A DNA stretch of 35,389 nucleotides. It comes from Actinomycetota bacterium (GTDB lineage: Bacteria > Actinomycetota > Acidimicrobiia > Acidimicrobiales > CADCSY01). Each line of letters starts with the position of its first letter. Positions within the stretch are counted from its first letter, which is position 1. Position numbers and translations under genes: made by a program. The notes beneath the pieces were generated by a model. It ran no database searches and had not been told where the DNA came from. It worked only from the letters and a program-made list of their open reading frames with translations. Shown one piece after another: positions 21,603 to 29,395 of this stretch. The stretch covers positions 1 to 35,389 of the forward strand of contig JAHWJI010000015.1 in NCBI GenBank assembly GCA_019348495.1. The letters run 5' to 3'.

Positions 21603-24113
21603 GTGCGCGTCCCGCTGTCCTGGCTGCGCCAGTTCACGCCCCTCGACGTTCCCGTCGAGGAGGTGGTGGCCACCCTCGACGACCTCGGCCTGGCCGTGGA
21701 GTCGGTCACGCGCGTGGGGGACGGGCTCGAGGGGGTGGTCGTGGCGCGCGTGTTGGAGATCTCCGCCATCGCCGGCGCCGACCGCATCCAGGCCGTGCGG
21801 GTGGATGCCGGCGCCGGCCAATCCGTGCCCGTGGTGTGCGGGGCGTGGAACTTCGCCGTGGGGGACCTGGTTCCCCTGGCCACGGTGGGCACCGTGCTCC
21901 CCGGGGGGATGGAGATCGCCGCCCGCAGGATGAGGGGAGTGCCGTCGGAGGGGATGCTGTGCGCCCCCGACGAGTTGGGCCTACCCGGTGGCCATGACGG
22001 CATCCTCGTGCTGGACGATCTGGAGGAGGGGGAGGGGTCGGCGCCGGGCACCCCCCTGGCCGACGCCCTGGGGCTGGCCCCCGACACCGTGCTCGAGCTC
22101 GAGGTCAACGCCAACCGGCCCGACGCCATGTCGGTGGCCGGGGTGGCCCGTGACCTGGCCGCCCGCCTCGGCCTTGGCTTCAGCCTGCCCGAACCCGAGG
22201 TGGGGGGGCGACAGGAGCCCCGGCGCGTCGAGCCGGTCTCGGTGCGCGTGGACGACCCCGAGCGCTGCGGGCGCTTCGTCGCCCAGGTGGTCGCCGGCAT
22301 CACGGTGGGACCCTCGCCGGCCTGGATCGCCCGGCGCCTGGAACGAGCGGGGATGCGGGCCATCAACAACGTGGTGGATGCCTCCAACTACGTGATGCTG
22401 GAGCTGGGCCAGCCCACCCACCCCTACGATCTGGCCCGCCTGCCCGGACGGGGGTTGGGGGTCCGGCGGGCTCGTACCGGCGAATCGCTGGTCACCCTCG
22501 ACGGCATCACCCGCACCCTCAGCGTGGACGACCTGTTGATCTGCGACGGCGAGGACCAGCCGGTGGGCATCGCCGGGGTGATGGGAGGTGCCTCGTCCGA
22601 GATCGACAGCGCCACCACCGAGGTCGTCCTGGAGGCGGCCTGGTTCGAGCCACTGTCGGTGTCGCGCACGTCCCGGCGCCTCAAGCTGCGCAGCGAGGCG
22701 TCGGCCCGTTTCGAGAAGGGATGCGACTGGACCGGCATCGACCGGGCCGTGGCCCGCTTCTGTGAGCTGCTGGCCCCCGCCGGCGCCGTGCTCGCCGGGT
22801 CGCCCGTCGACGTCGTCGGCCGCCTCCCCGACCGCCCACCCGTGGTGCTGCGCGTCGCCCGGGTGGAGGAGCTGTTGGGCACCAGCCTCGGTCCCGACGA
22901 GATCACCCGCCTGCTCGACCCCATCGGCTTCACCACCACGCCGGCCGGCGACGGCTGCCTCGAGGTCGTCCTACCCCCCTGGCGCCTGGACAGCACGGCC
23001 GAGATCGACGTGGTCGAGGAGATCGCCCGCCTCCACGGCTACCGCCGTATCCCGCCGACGGTGCCCCGCAGCCCCCTCGCCGGTGGGCTCAGCCCCTACC
23101 AGCGTGATCGTCGTCAACTGCGCCAGCTCCTGGCCGGTGCCGGCGCCGACGAGGCTTGGACCACGACGTTCCTCTCGCCGTCCGACCTGGCCCGCTGCCG
23201 GCTCGATGCGGGCGACGCCGTGGCGGTGACCAACCCCCTCGTGGCCGAGGAGTCCCGGCTGCGCACCTCGCTGCTGCCCGGCCTGGTCGGCGCCGTGGCC
23301 TACAACGCCCGGCACCGCCAGACAGGGGTGTCGCTGTTCGAGGTCGGCCACACCTTCCGGCGCCGAGCGGCGTCGTGCGACCAGCAGCTGCCCGAGGAGG
23401 TCGAGGCCATCGCCTATGCGGGGGCAGGTCGAGACGCCACCGAGGCGGTCACCGTGTGGCACCTGGTGGCCGACGGCCTGGTGCTCGACGATTGGCGCCT
23501 CGAGGCTGTCACCGCCCCGGGCCTGCATGCCACCCGGACCGCCCGGCTGTGGTGCGGTGACGTCGATGTCGGCCTGGTTGGTGAGATCGACCCGGACGTG
23601 CTCGCCGCCCACGACATCACCGAGCGGGTGGCCTGGCTGGAGCTCGACGTGGCCCGGGTGCTGGCCACCCCCCACGGTGGGGGCAGCTACCGGCCCGTGA
23701 GTCGCTTCCCCTCCAGCGACGTCGACCTCGCCTTCGAGGTCGACGAGGCCACGCCGGCGGCCGAGGTGGAAGCCACGCTGCGGGGCAGCGGCAGCCCACT
23801 GCTCGTAGGCCTGCGTCTCTTCGACGTCTACCGGGGTGATCGAGTTGCGCCCGGGCGCCGGGGCCTGGCCTGGACGGCACGCTTCCAGGCGCCCGACCGC
23901 ACCCTCACCGACGAGGACGTCGCCGAGGCCCGTCGCCGCCTGGTGGCCGCGGTCGAACAACGCCACCCCGCCACCTTGCGCGGCAGCCGACCAGGCGTCG
24001 AGCGGATCGAGGCTTCTGCCGGAACGGCAGGCAACGCCGCCCAAGGTGGCGCCGCGTCCTCCGGCGAGCGAAGCGAGCCTGGGGTCCACCGACCAACCGG
24101 GGGCTCCTCCTAG
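21603..24113 (+). CDS. pheT: Phenylalanyl-tRNA synthetase beta chain
   Basis: An 836-residue beta subunit. In order: the N-terminal start MRVPLSWLRQF, a tRNA-binding OB domain (about 40-150), the B3/B4 editing domain (FEKGCDW and NVVDASNYVMLELGQPTHPYD regions), B5 (about 400-480), the inactive synthetase-like core, and the C-terminal FDX-ACB anticodon domain starting near SYRPVSRFPSSDVDLAF. GTG at 21603 is 2 nt after pheS. The last 35-40 residues (from about EASAGTAGN) lie past the normal end and are encoded by a copy of the dispersed hairpin repeat, giving SGERSEPGVHRP. The TAG stop is also the first bases of the thyX-like promoter box. Confidence 0.95.
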   Translation: MRVPLSWLRQFTPLDVPVEEVVATLDDLGLAVESVTRVGDGLEGVVVARVLEISAIAGADRIQAVRVDAGAGQSVPVVCGAWNFAVGDLVPLATVGTVLPGGMEIAARRMRGVPSEGMLCAPDELGLPGGHDGILVLDDLEEGEGSAPGTPLADALGLAPDTVLELEVNANRPDAMSVAGVARDLAARLGLGFSLPEPEVGGRQEPRRVEPVSVRVDDPERCGRFVAQVVAGITVGPSPAWIARRLERAGMRAINNVVDASNYVMLELGQPTHPYDLARLPGRGLGVRRARTGESLVTLDGITRTLSVDDLLICDGEDQPVGIAGVMGGASSEIDSATTEVVLEAAWFEPLSVSRTSRRLKLRSEASARFEKGCDWTGIDRAVARFCELLAPAGAVLAGSPVDVVGRLPDRPPVVLRVARVEELLGTSLGPDEITRLLDPIGFTTTPAGDGCLEVVLPPWRLDSTAEIDVVEEIARLHGYRRIPPTVPRSPLAGGLSPYQRDRRQLRQLLAGAGADEAWTTTFLSPSDLARCRLDAGDAVAVTNPLVAEESRLRTSLLPGLVGAVAYNARHRQTGVSLFEVGHTFRRRAASCDQQLPEEVEAIAYAGAGRDATEAVTVWHLVADGLVLDDWRLEAVTAPGLHATRTARLWCGDVDVGLVGEIDPDVLAAHDITERVAWLELDVARVLATPHGGGSYRPVSRFPSSDVDLAFEVDEATPAAEVEATLRGSGSPLLVGLRLFDVYRGDRVAPGRRGLAWTARFQAPDRTLTDEDVAEARRRLVAAVEQRHPATLRGSRPGVERIEASAGTAGNAAQGGAASSGERSEPGVHRPTGGSS
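24036..24078 (+). repeat. Dispersed hairpin-plus-core repeat, copy B (inside pheT 3' end)
   Basis: GCCGCC-CAA-GGTGGC (24036-24050, one G-U pair) is followed by the core GCGAGCGAAGCGAGC at 24064-24078. It is translated in the pheT frame, where the core reads GERSE. Confidence 0.7.
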
Positions 24114-24116
24114 GAT
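24111..24116 (+). promoter_or_regulatory. Putative leaderless -10 (TAGGAT) of the ThyX-like gene
   Basis: TAGGAT overlaps the pheT stop codon and ends 8 nt before GTG 24125. No Shine-Dalgarno in between. Confidence 0.45.
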
Positions 24117-24124
24117 CGTCCGCC

Positions 24125-25750
24125 GTGTCGGTCCCCAGTGTCGCCACCTACGTGCGGGAGGAGTTCAGCCCCGCGGAGACCGACGTGCTGCGGCGCTACG
24201 TCACCAACGTCGAGGGCCCGGTCTTCGCCCTAGTGAACCTGCCCGAGGTGGTCAAGGGCGCGCTCTTCGCTCGCTACAGCCGCACCCACAAGAGCTTGCG
24301 CCGCCTGTTCCTGGACGAGTTCGTGGGTGACCTCGACATCGAGGGTGACCTGTCCATCGACGCCACCGTGGGCCTGGAGCGGGCCGAACGCCTCTACGAC
24401 CGGGTCTTCCTGGAGTACGGCGACGACTCCGTGGCCCAGCTGGGCGGGGTCCACCTGGCCTGCGAGCAGGCCTCCAACATCCTCACCAAGGTGCTGGAGT
24501 GGGGTCGGCTCATGTCCTACCTGGAGCAGTCCACCCGCTACATCGCCTACGACGATCGCCTCGGCGGCCGCTACCGCTACTACCGCGACCCCGAGCTGTT
24601 GGCCTCGCCCCTCGGCACCCGTTACGTGGGCGACATGGATCGCCTCTTCGACACCTACGCCGAGCTGGTGCCCCTGGTCCAGGAGTGGTGCCGCCAGCGC
24701 TACCCCAAGCAGGCGGGGGACTCCGACTTCGTGCACCGCCAATCGACCCGGGCCAAGGCCCTCGACGCCGTCCGGGGCGTCCTGCCTGCGGCGTCGCTGT
24801 CGAACGTGGGCATCTACGGCAACGGCCAGGGCTACGAGGCCCTGCTCATGCGCATGCGGGCCCATCCTCTCCCCGAGGCCCGGGCCTACGCCGAGCTCAT
24901 GCTGAGCGAGCTGCGCAAGGTCATCCCCTCGTTTCTGACCCGCATCGACCGGCCCGAGCGGGGCGGCGCGTGGACCGGATACCTGCGTTCCACTCGGGAG
25001 GCCACCGCCGAGGTGGCCGCCAAGCTCTTCGCCGGCTCCGGTCCCCCAGACGACGAGCCCTCACCCGAGGTCACGCTGGTCGACTTCGACCCCGACGGCG
25101 AGGACAAGCTCCTCACCGCCATGCTCTACGGCCACCTCGACGTGTCCGAGGTCCGCATCCTCGACCGGGTGCGGGAGCTGAGCGCGGCCGAGCGTTCGGC
25201 CGTGGTCGCTGCCTATGTGGGGGAGCGCACCAACCGGCGTCACAAGCCCGGGCGGGCCCTGGAGCGGATCTCCTACCGCTTCGACGTGTGCGCTGACTAC
25301 GGGGCCTTCCGCGACCTGCAGCGTCACCGCATGTTGACCATCGAGTGGCAGCCCCTGTCACCGACGCACGGCTACAGCCTGCCCGAGACGGTGATGGAGG
25401 CGGGTGGCCAGGGCCGTTTCGCCGAAGCCATGGAGCGGTCGGCCGCCCTCTACGACGAGCTCGAGCCGGTCTTCCCTCAGCAGTCGTCGTATGCGGTGTC
25501 GCTGGCGTACCGGTTGCGCTTCTCCCTCCAGCTCAACGCCCGTGAGGCGATGCACATGCTCGAGCTGCGCACCACGCCCCAGGGCCATCCCTCCTACCGG
25601 CGGCTGTGCCAACAGATGCACCGACTCATCGCCGAGCAGGCCGGACACCGGGCCGTGGCCGAGCTCATGCGCTTCGTGGACCACGGCGAGCCCGAGCTGG
25701 AGCGCCTGGAAGCCGAGCGCCAGGCCGAGACCCGCCGTCTACGGGGCTGA
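24125..25750 (+). CDS. Tandem-domain ThyX-like flavoprotein
   Basis: 541 residues, about twice the length of flavin-dependent thymidylate synthase (ThyX, 220-250). Both halves resemble ThyX. The N-half has VFLEYGDDSVAQLGG and RLMSYLEQSTRY (128-139), which fits the second part of the RHR-x7-S signature but lacks the RHR. The C-half has RDLQRHRMLTIEWQPLS (397-412) with RHR (400-402) but Pro where the signature Ser is expected, and SLQLNAREAMHMLELRTTP, the substrate-binding NAREA-LR stretch. Double-length homologues exist in other bacteria, often called thymidylate synthase complementing proteins. Whether this one makes dTMP is doubtful, since neither half has the full signature. It follows pheT by 11 nt, probably with its own TAGGAT promoter. 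Confidence 0.82.
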   Translation: MSVPSVATYVREEFSPAETDVLRRYVTNVEGPVFALVNLPEVVKGALFARYSRTHKSLRRLFLDEFVGDLDIEGDLSIDATVGLERAERLYDRVFLEYGDDSVAQLGGVHLACEQASNILTKVLEWGRLMSYLEQSTRYIAYDDRLGGRYRYYRDPELLASPLGTRYVGDMDRLFDTYAELVPLVQEWCRQRYPKQAGDSDFVHRQSTRAKALDAVRGVLPAASLSNVGIYGNGQGYEALLMRMRAHPLPEARAYAELMLSELRKVIPSFLTRIDRPERGGAWTGYLRSTREATAEVAAKLFAGSGPPDDEPSPEVTLVDFDPDGEDKLLTAMLYGHLDVSEVRILDRVRELSAAERSAVVAAYVGERTNRRHKPGRALERISYRFDVCADYGAFRDLQRHRMLTIEWQPLSPTHGYSLPETVMEAGGQGRFAEAMERSAALYDELEPVFPQQSSYAVSLAYRLRFSLQLNAREAMHMLELRTTPQGHPSYRRLCQQMHRLIAEQAGHRAVAELMRFVDHGEPELERLEAERQAETRRLRG

Positions 25751-25752
25751 CA

Positions 25753-25797
25753 GCTCGCTTCGCTCGCTCCAAGGCCACGGCGCCGCCTGTCGGCGCC
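25753..25797 (-). repeat. Dispersed hairpin-plus-core repeat, copy C (inverted, after thyX-like gene)
   Basis: Read on the minus strand, the hairpin GGCGCC-GACAGGC-GGCGCC (25797-25779) is followed 11 nt later by GCGAGCGAAGCGAGC (25767-25753). It starts 3 nt after the ThyX-like stop, where it could also act as a 3' end or terminator for that gene. Confidence 0.72.
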
Positions 25798-25846
25798 CGC
25801 CCGCGGTTCCCACGAGGCCGGCGAGCCTGCGCGCCGGCCACGACGG

Positions 25847-25875
25847 TTGCCCGGTACGGGAGACTCAGCCATACT
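25847..25875 (+). promoter_or_regulatory. Sigma-70-like promoter of the LysM-transglycosylase gene
   Basis: TTGCCC (25847-25852), a 17-bp spacer and CATACT (25870-25875) match 4/6 and 4/6 of the consensus. A start about 7 nt later leaves a leader of about 28 nt with GGAGG 6 nt before the GTG. Confidence 0.5.
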
Positions 25876-25909
25876 GTGGCCGTCCGGCGGGCGGATCTGG
25901 AGGACATTC

Positions 25910-26824
25910 GTGCGCGCCACCAAATCCGGAGCCAGCCATGGCCGCCCCCGGCACCGCCGCCCCCGGCGCCGCCTCCTCTTGCCCATGGCGACGGTCGTCG
26001 CCGTCGCCGTTGCCGGATCGGCGGCCACCGGCGGCCACACCGTCGCCCCGGGAGAGACGCTCTCGCAGATCGCCTCCGACCACAAGGTGAACATGGCCGA
26101 GCTGGCCGAGGCCAACGGCATCGACGACGTCGACCGGCTCCGGGCCGGCCAGCTCCTCACCATGCCGGGCGAGGGCGCCGACCCAGCCGCGCCGGCCGCC
26201 CCGGTACGGTTCCACACCGTCGCCCCCGGCGACACCCTCTCGGCCATCGCCCGCACCTACGGCGTGACCGTGGCCAAGCTGGCCGCGGCCAACGGCATCG
26301 ACGACGTCCACCGCATCCGCGTCGGTGACAAGTTGGCCATCGACGACGCCGCCCCAGGGGCCGGAACCGCAGCCGGTGGGGGAAAGGTCGACACCTCCCG
26401 GTTCCCGGCTCGGTTGCAGGCCTCACCCGAACGCCTGGCCCTGGTGCCGATCTTCGAGCACTGGGCCGGGCACTACGACACCCCGCTCGACCTGCTCATG
26501 GCCATGACGTGGCTGGAGTCGGGGTGGCAGCGAGATGTCGTCTCCTCGGCCGGCGCCATTGGCATCGGACAGCTCATGCCCGACACGGTCACCTGGATGG
26601 AAGACGTGCTGATCGGTGTACCTCTCGATCCCTACGATCCCGACGACAACATCCGCATGTCAGCCCGCTACCTGAGCTGGCTCCTCGACCGCACGGGCGG
26701 TGATGTCGCCACCGCGCTGGCCGGGTACTACCAGGGCCTGGGCGCGGTGCAGACCTCGGGCATCTTTCCGTCAACCCGTGCCTACGTCGCCAATGTCCTT
26801 GCCTTCCGTGATCAGCACTTCTGA
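25910..26824 (+). CDS. Secreted LysM-domain lytic transglycosylase
   Basis: A 304-residue cell-wall enzyme. GTG at 25910 is preceded by GGAGG at 6 nt. An Arg-rich N-terminus (RPRHRRPRRR) and a hydrophobic stretch (about 22-40) form a signal peptide. Two LysM domains follow (about 42-86 and 101-145), each of the form HTVAPG-TLS-IA and ending G-KL or GQLL; they bind peptidoglycan. The C-terminal SLT domain (about 165-300) has catalytic Glu203 in WLESGW, GAIGIGQLMP, and ALAGYYQG, as in soluble lytic transglycosylases that cut MurNAc-GlcNAc bonds. It stands alone with its own promoter. Likely a role in wall remodelling or spore/cell separation; the specific role is not seen. Confidence 0.93.
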   Translation: MRATKSGASHGRPRHRRPRRRLLLPMATVVAVAVAGSAATGGHTVAPGETLSQIASDHKVNMAELAEANGIDDVDRLRAGQLLTMPGEGADPAAPAAPVRFHTVAPGDTLSAIARTYGVTVAKLAAANGIDDVHRIRVGDKLAIDDAAPGAGTAAGGGKVDTSRFPARLQASPERLALVPIFEHWAGHYDTPLDLLMAMTWLESGWQRDVVSSAGAIGIGQLMPDTVTWMEDVLIGVPLDPYDPDDNIRMSARYLSWLLDRTGGDVATALAGYYQGLGAVQTSGIFPSTRAYVANVLAFRDQHF

Positions 26825-27263
26825 TCCCGGGCAACATTTTTGTGCCCACCCTGACCAGCCTCGACGCGCGTCGCGGCAGGTCAGGCCCCCGTTTTCGCCC
26901 AAGCCATCTCCTTGACACCCGGCCTCCAGCCGTGGCAAGAAGGGTTCGTTCCTCCACCGCCGGGTTGCTCGCCGTTCGTTCGACGTGGTGATGGAGGTGC
27001 CGGGGCCGAGGGGCCCAGCGCAGCTCAGTAGCAAACGTCTCATGGTCTGATCGGTGCAGGGAGCTACGGCTGCTCGCGCCGAGCGATCCGATCGACGGCC
27101 CCAACGGCTCGCTGGGCACCTCTCACCCGCCGCCTGACCTCCACACACAAGGTGGTCGGCGGGTGCGGCCATCCCGGCAGGGAATGGTCCGGGCAGGGAA
27201 TGGATAGAGTCCGGCGCCGGTTCTCCCGCCTGACCACCTGCTCACTCTCCCATGAAGGATCGA
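26825..27263 (+). other. Intergenic stretch with an imperfect hairpin and a short direct repeat
   Basis: No coding frame is supported on either strand. Near the start (26828-26846) GGGCA and TGCCC bracket a T5 stretch, a weak terminator candidate for the transglycosylase. At 27175-27187 and 27191-27203 there are two copies of SGGCAGGGAATGG 16 bp apart, followed by ATAGAGT, just upstream of the DUF4193 gene. They could be paired protein sites; this is inference. Confidence 0.35.
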
Positions 27264-27779
27264 ATGGCCGACGACCTCGATGACGACGAAGTTGACGCTG
27301 GCCCCGAGGACCCCGAGGGCCTCGACGAGGATGCCGAGGTGCTGGAGGACGCCGACGCCGCCTTCATCGTCGACGAAGAGTTCCCCGACACCGACGACGA
27401 CGACCTGGACGACGACGACGAGGACGAGGAGGCGGAGAGCGTCGAGGTCGAGCCTGTCGCACCGCCCCGTGCCAAGGCGACCAAAGCCAAGGCGGCGGCG
27501 TCGGGCGAGGAGGAGGAGGGCGGCGAGGACGACGATGACGAACCCGACCCTGACGATGTCGAGGCCGACCTCGACACGATCCTGAAGGACCGCCTGGTCG
27601 TCGCTGAAGACGACGAGGACGAGGACGAGGACGAGCCGCTCGAAAGTGAAGAAAAGGGCGAGGGAGGCAACGTCCGGCCCCGGGCCCCGGGTGAGTTCGT
27701 CTGCCAGTCCTGCTTCTTGGTCAAGCACCCGAGCCAGCTCGCCGACGAGACCCTGTTGTTGTGCCGAGACTGCGTGTAG
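27264..27779 (+). CDS. DUF4193-like acidic protein with C-terminal zinc ribbon
   Basis: About 171 residues. The first 140 are extremely acidic (long Asp/Glu runs), probably unfolded, with one basic patch (RAKATKAKAAA) and the conserved DDVEADLDTILKDRLVV segment. The end EFVCQSCFLVKHPSQLAD, then CRDCV, is the DUF4193 ribbon with two CxxC pairs. DUF4193 is an actinobacterial family of unknown role; members are usually about 100 residues, so the acidic part is enlarged here. ATG at 27264 follows AAGGA; ATG at 27252 in the same frame is an alternative. Confidence 0.82.
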   Translation: MADDLDDDEVDAGPEDPEGLDEDAEVLEDADAAFIVDEEFPDTDDDDLDDDDEDEEAESVEVEPVAPPRAKATKAKAAASGEEEEGGEDDDDEPDPDDVEADLDTILKDRLVVAEDDEDEDEDEPLESEEKGEGGNVRPRAPGEFVCQSCFLVKHPSQLADETLLLCRDCV

Positions 27780-27787
27780 GAGCCCAC

Positions 27788-27793
27788 TAGCCT
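27788..27793 (+). promoter_or_regulatory. Putative leaderless -10 (TAGCCT) before the 27801 gene
   Basis: TAGCCT ends 7 nt before GTG 27801 and there is no true Shine-Dalgarno. Confidence 0.45.
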
Positions 27794-27800
27794 GGGGTCC

Positions 27801-28412
27801 GTGACTGAGACCAAGAGCGCACTCGATCAGGCCGTCGATCTTTTCGTGTACGCCCCGATCGGGTTGGCGGTGGCCGCCCGAGACCTCGTGCCCACCCTGG
27901 CCGAGCGGGGTCGTCAGCAGCTCGACCCGCAGGTCGGTGTGGCCCGGATGGTGGGCCAGCTGGCGGTGGCCCAGGGCCGCAACCAGGCGGAGAAGGCTGT
28001 GGAGAGGGCTCTGGCGCAAGCCCGAGCCACGCTGCAACAGCTCGGCATCCTTCCCGACGAGCCCGGGGCAGGACCCCGGGAAGGGGCCGACCACATGCCC
28101 GCCTACGAGGAGCCCACGCCCGGGGTGGTCGTCCCCGAGCGCTCCGCGGCCTCGGCCGTGGTGGCCACGCCCCCCGCCCCGGCTCCGGCCCCGACCTCGG
28201 CCATCCCCATGCCCGCCAGCACCTCCGCCCCTGACCACACGGCCAGCGTGGCCCTGGCCATCCCCGACTACGACTCGTTGTCCGCCTCTCAGGTGGTGCC
28301 CCGCCTGTCGAGTCTCTCTCCCGAGGAGCTCGAAGCCGTTCGGGCCTACGAGGACGCGCACCGGGGCCGCAAGACCATCCTCAACAAGATCGCCCAGATC
28401 AGGACCGTCTAG
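27801..28412 (+). CDS. Conserved hypothetical protein with SPEELEAVRAYE C-terminal motif
   Basis: A 203-residue protein. The N-terminal third is helical (SALDQAVDLFVYAPIGLAVA, then an amphipathic helix to LQQLGILP). The middle is a Pro/Ala-rich linker (about 92-150). The C-terminal 45 residues read YDSLSASQVVPRLSSLSPEE and then LEAVRAYEDAHRGRKTIL, a stretch I associate with actinobacterial proteins that end in a helix-rich tail of unknown function. No signal peptide. It is followed directly by a GNAT gene (TAG then TTG). Function not recognised. Confidence 0.75.
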   Translation: MTETKSALDQAVDLFVYAPIGLAVAARDLVPTLAERGRQQLDPQVGVARMVGQLAVAQGRNQAEKAVERALAQARATLQQLGILPDEPGAGPREGADHMPAYEEPTPGVVVPERSAASAVVATPPAPAPAPTSAIPMPASTSAPDHTASVALAIPDYDSLSASQVVPRLSSLSPEELEAVRAYEDAHRGRKTILNKIAQIRTV

Positions 28413-28937
28413 TTGTCACCGACCTCGGGGGAGGACGCACGCCTCGCCGGCGTGGAAGACCTTCCCCGGTTGGCCGAGTTGGCCGAAGAGGCGGTGGCCG
28501 AGCAGGCCGACCACCGAGGGGGGGCGGTGTGGGCCCGCCGCGAGACCCGCCCCCGGCCTGCCCTGCCGTCGCTGGCCGCGGCCCTCGAAGATCCCCTGCA
28601 ACTGGTCCTGGCGGGCACCATCGACGACGTGGTGGTGGGCTACGGCGTCGTCCGGCTGGAACGCTTGCGCACCGGGGAGCTACTTGGCATCGTGAGCGAC
28701 CTCTACGTCGAACCCGAGGCTCGGGAGGTGGGGGTGGGGGAGGTCCTGATCGACCGGGTGCTGGCGTGGTGCGCCGAGCACGGGTGCTGCGGCGTCGACG
28801 CCCTGGCCTTGCCCGGCAACCGCAACACCAAGAACTTCTTCGAGACCTTCGGCTTCACTGCCCGGGCCCTCATCGTCCACCGTTCCCTGGTCGACGTCGA
28901 CACGGGCACGGGACGGGAACCGGTGCCGGGGCAGTGA
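28413..28937 (+). CDS. GNAT-family N-acetyltransferase
   Basis: A 174-residue acetyl-CoA-dependent transferase. Motif A is present as IVSDLYVEPEAREVGVGEVL (acetyl-CoA pyrophosphate loop R-x-x-G-x-G in modified form) and motif B as GNRNTKNFFETFGFTARALI. TTG at 28413 immediately follows the previous stop, so this start rests on frame and position rather than a ribosome site. The TGA overlaps the Nudix ATG (TGATG). Substrate unknown. Confidence 0.85.
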   Translation: MSPTSGEDARLAGVEDLPRLAELAEEAVAEQADHRGGAVWARRETRPRPALPSLAAALEDPLQLVLAGTIDDVVVGYGVVRLERLRTGELLGIVSDLYVEPEAREVGVGEVLIDRVLAWCAEHGCCGVDALALPGNRNTKNFFETFGFTARALIVHRSLVDVDTGTGREPVPGQ

Positions 28938-29341
28938 TGTCGGACGCACCGGAGGTCTGCGTGGGCGCCATCGCCGTCGACGACGAGCGCCTGTTGCTGG
29001 TGCGACGGGGCCGGGGGCCGGCCGCCGGGTGGTGGTCGGTCCCCGGTGGGCGGGTGGCGTTGGGCGAGACGCTGGCCGAGGCCGTGGTCCGGGAGCTGGC
29101 TGAGGAGACCGGCCTGGAGGGTGTGTGCGGTGAGCTCGTCGACTGGGTCGAGCGGGTCGGCGACGATCACCACTTCGTCATCTTCGACTTCTTGGTTCAG
29201 GTGCTCCCGGGCACCCCGACCGCCGGCGACGATGCGGCCGAGGCCGCCTGGGTCCCCTTGAGCGAAGTCGCCGACCTGGCCCTGGTCGACGGTTTGGCTG
29301 AGTTGCTCCACGCCCACGGCATCCTCGACGTCATCGCCTGA
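28937..29341 (+). CDS. Nudix hydrolase
   Basis: A 134-residue pyrophosphohydrolase. The Nudix box GX5EX7REUXEEXGU is complete: the G and E of GGRVALGE at about residues 38-45, then REL-EETGL. The N-terminal strand VCVGAIAVDDERLLLVRRG and PGGRVALGE are typical of MutT/ADP-ribose pyrophosphatase-like proteins. Coupled to the GNAT gene by a one-base overlap. Substrate not decided; it is the last gene of the plus-strand run 27264-29341. Confidence 0.92.
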   Translation: MSDAPEVCVGAIAVDDERLLLVRRGRGPAAGWWSVPGGRVALGETLAEAVVRELAEETGLEGVCGELVDWVERVGDDHHFVIFDFLVQVLPGTPTAGDDAAEAAWVPLSEVADLALVDGLAELLHAHGILDVIA

Positions 29342-29395
29342 GGGCCCGACCGAGGACAGGCACAGCCACACACCCCCAGCTGACAGGGCCTGGCG

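Noticed and set aside
25606-26328. Plus-strand frame overlapping the thyX-like and LysM genes
   Set aside because: Arg/His-rich shadow of two well-supported genes in other frames.
26929-27010. tRNA-like GGTTCG segments
   Set aside because: GGTTCG occurs, but no cloverleaf with an acceptor stem and anticodon arm could be assembled around it.
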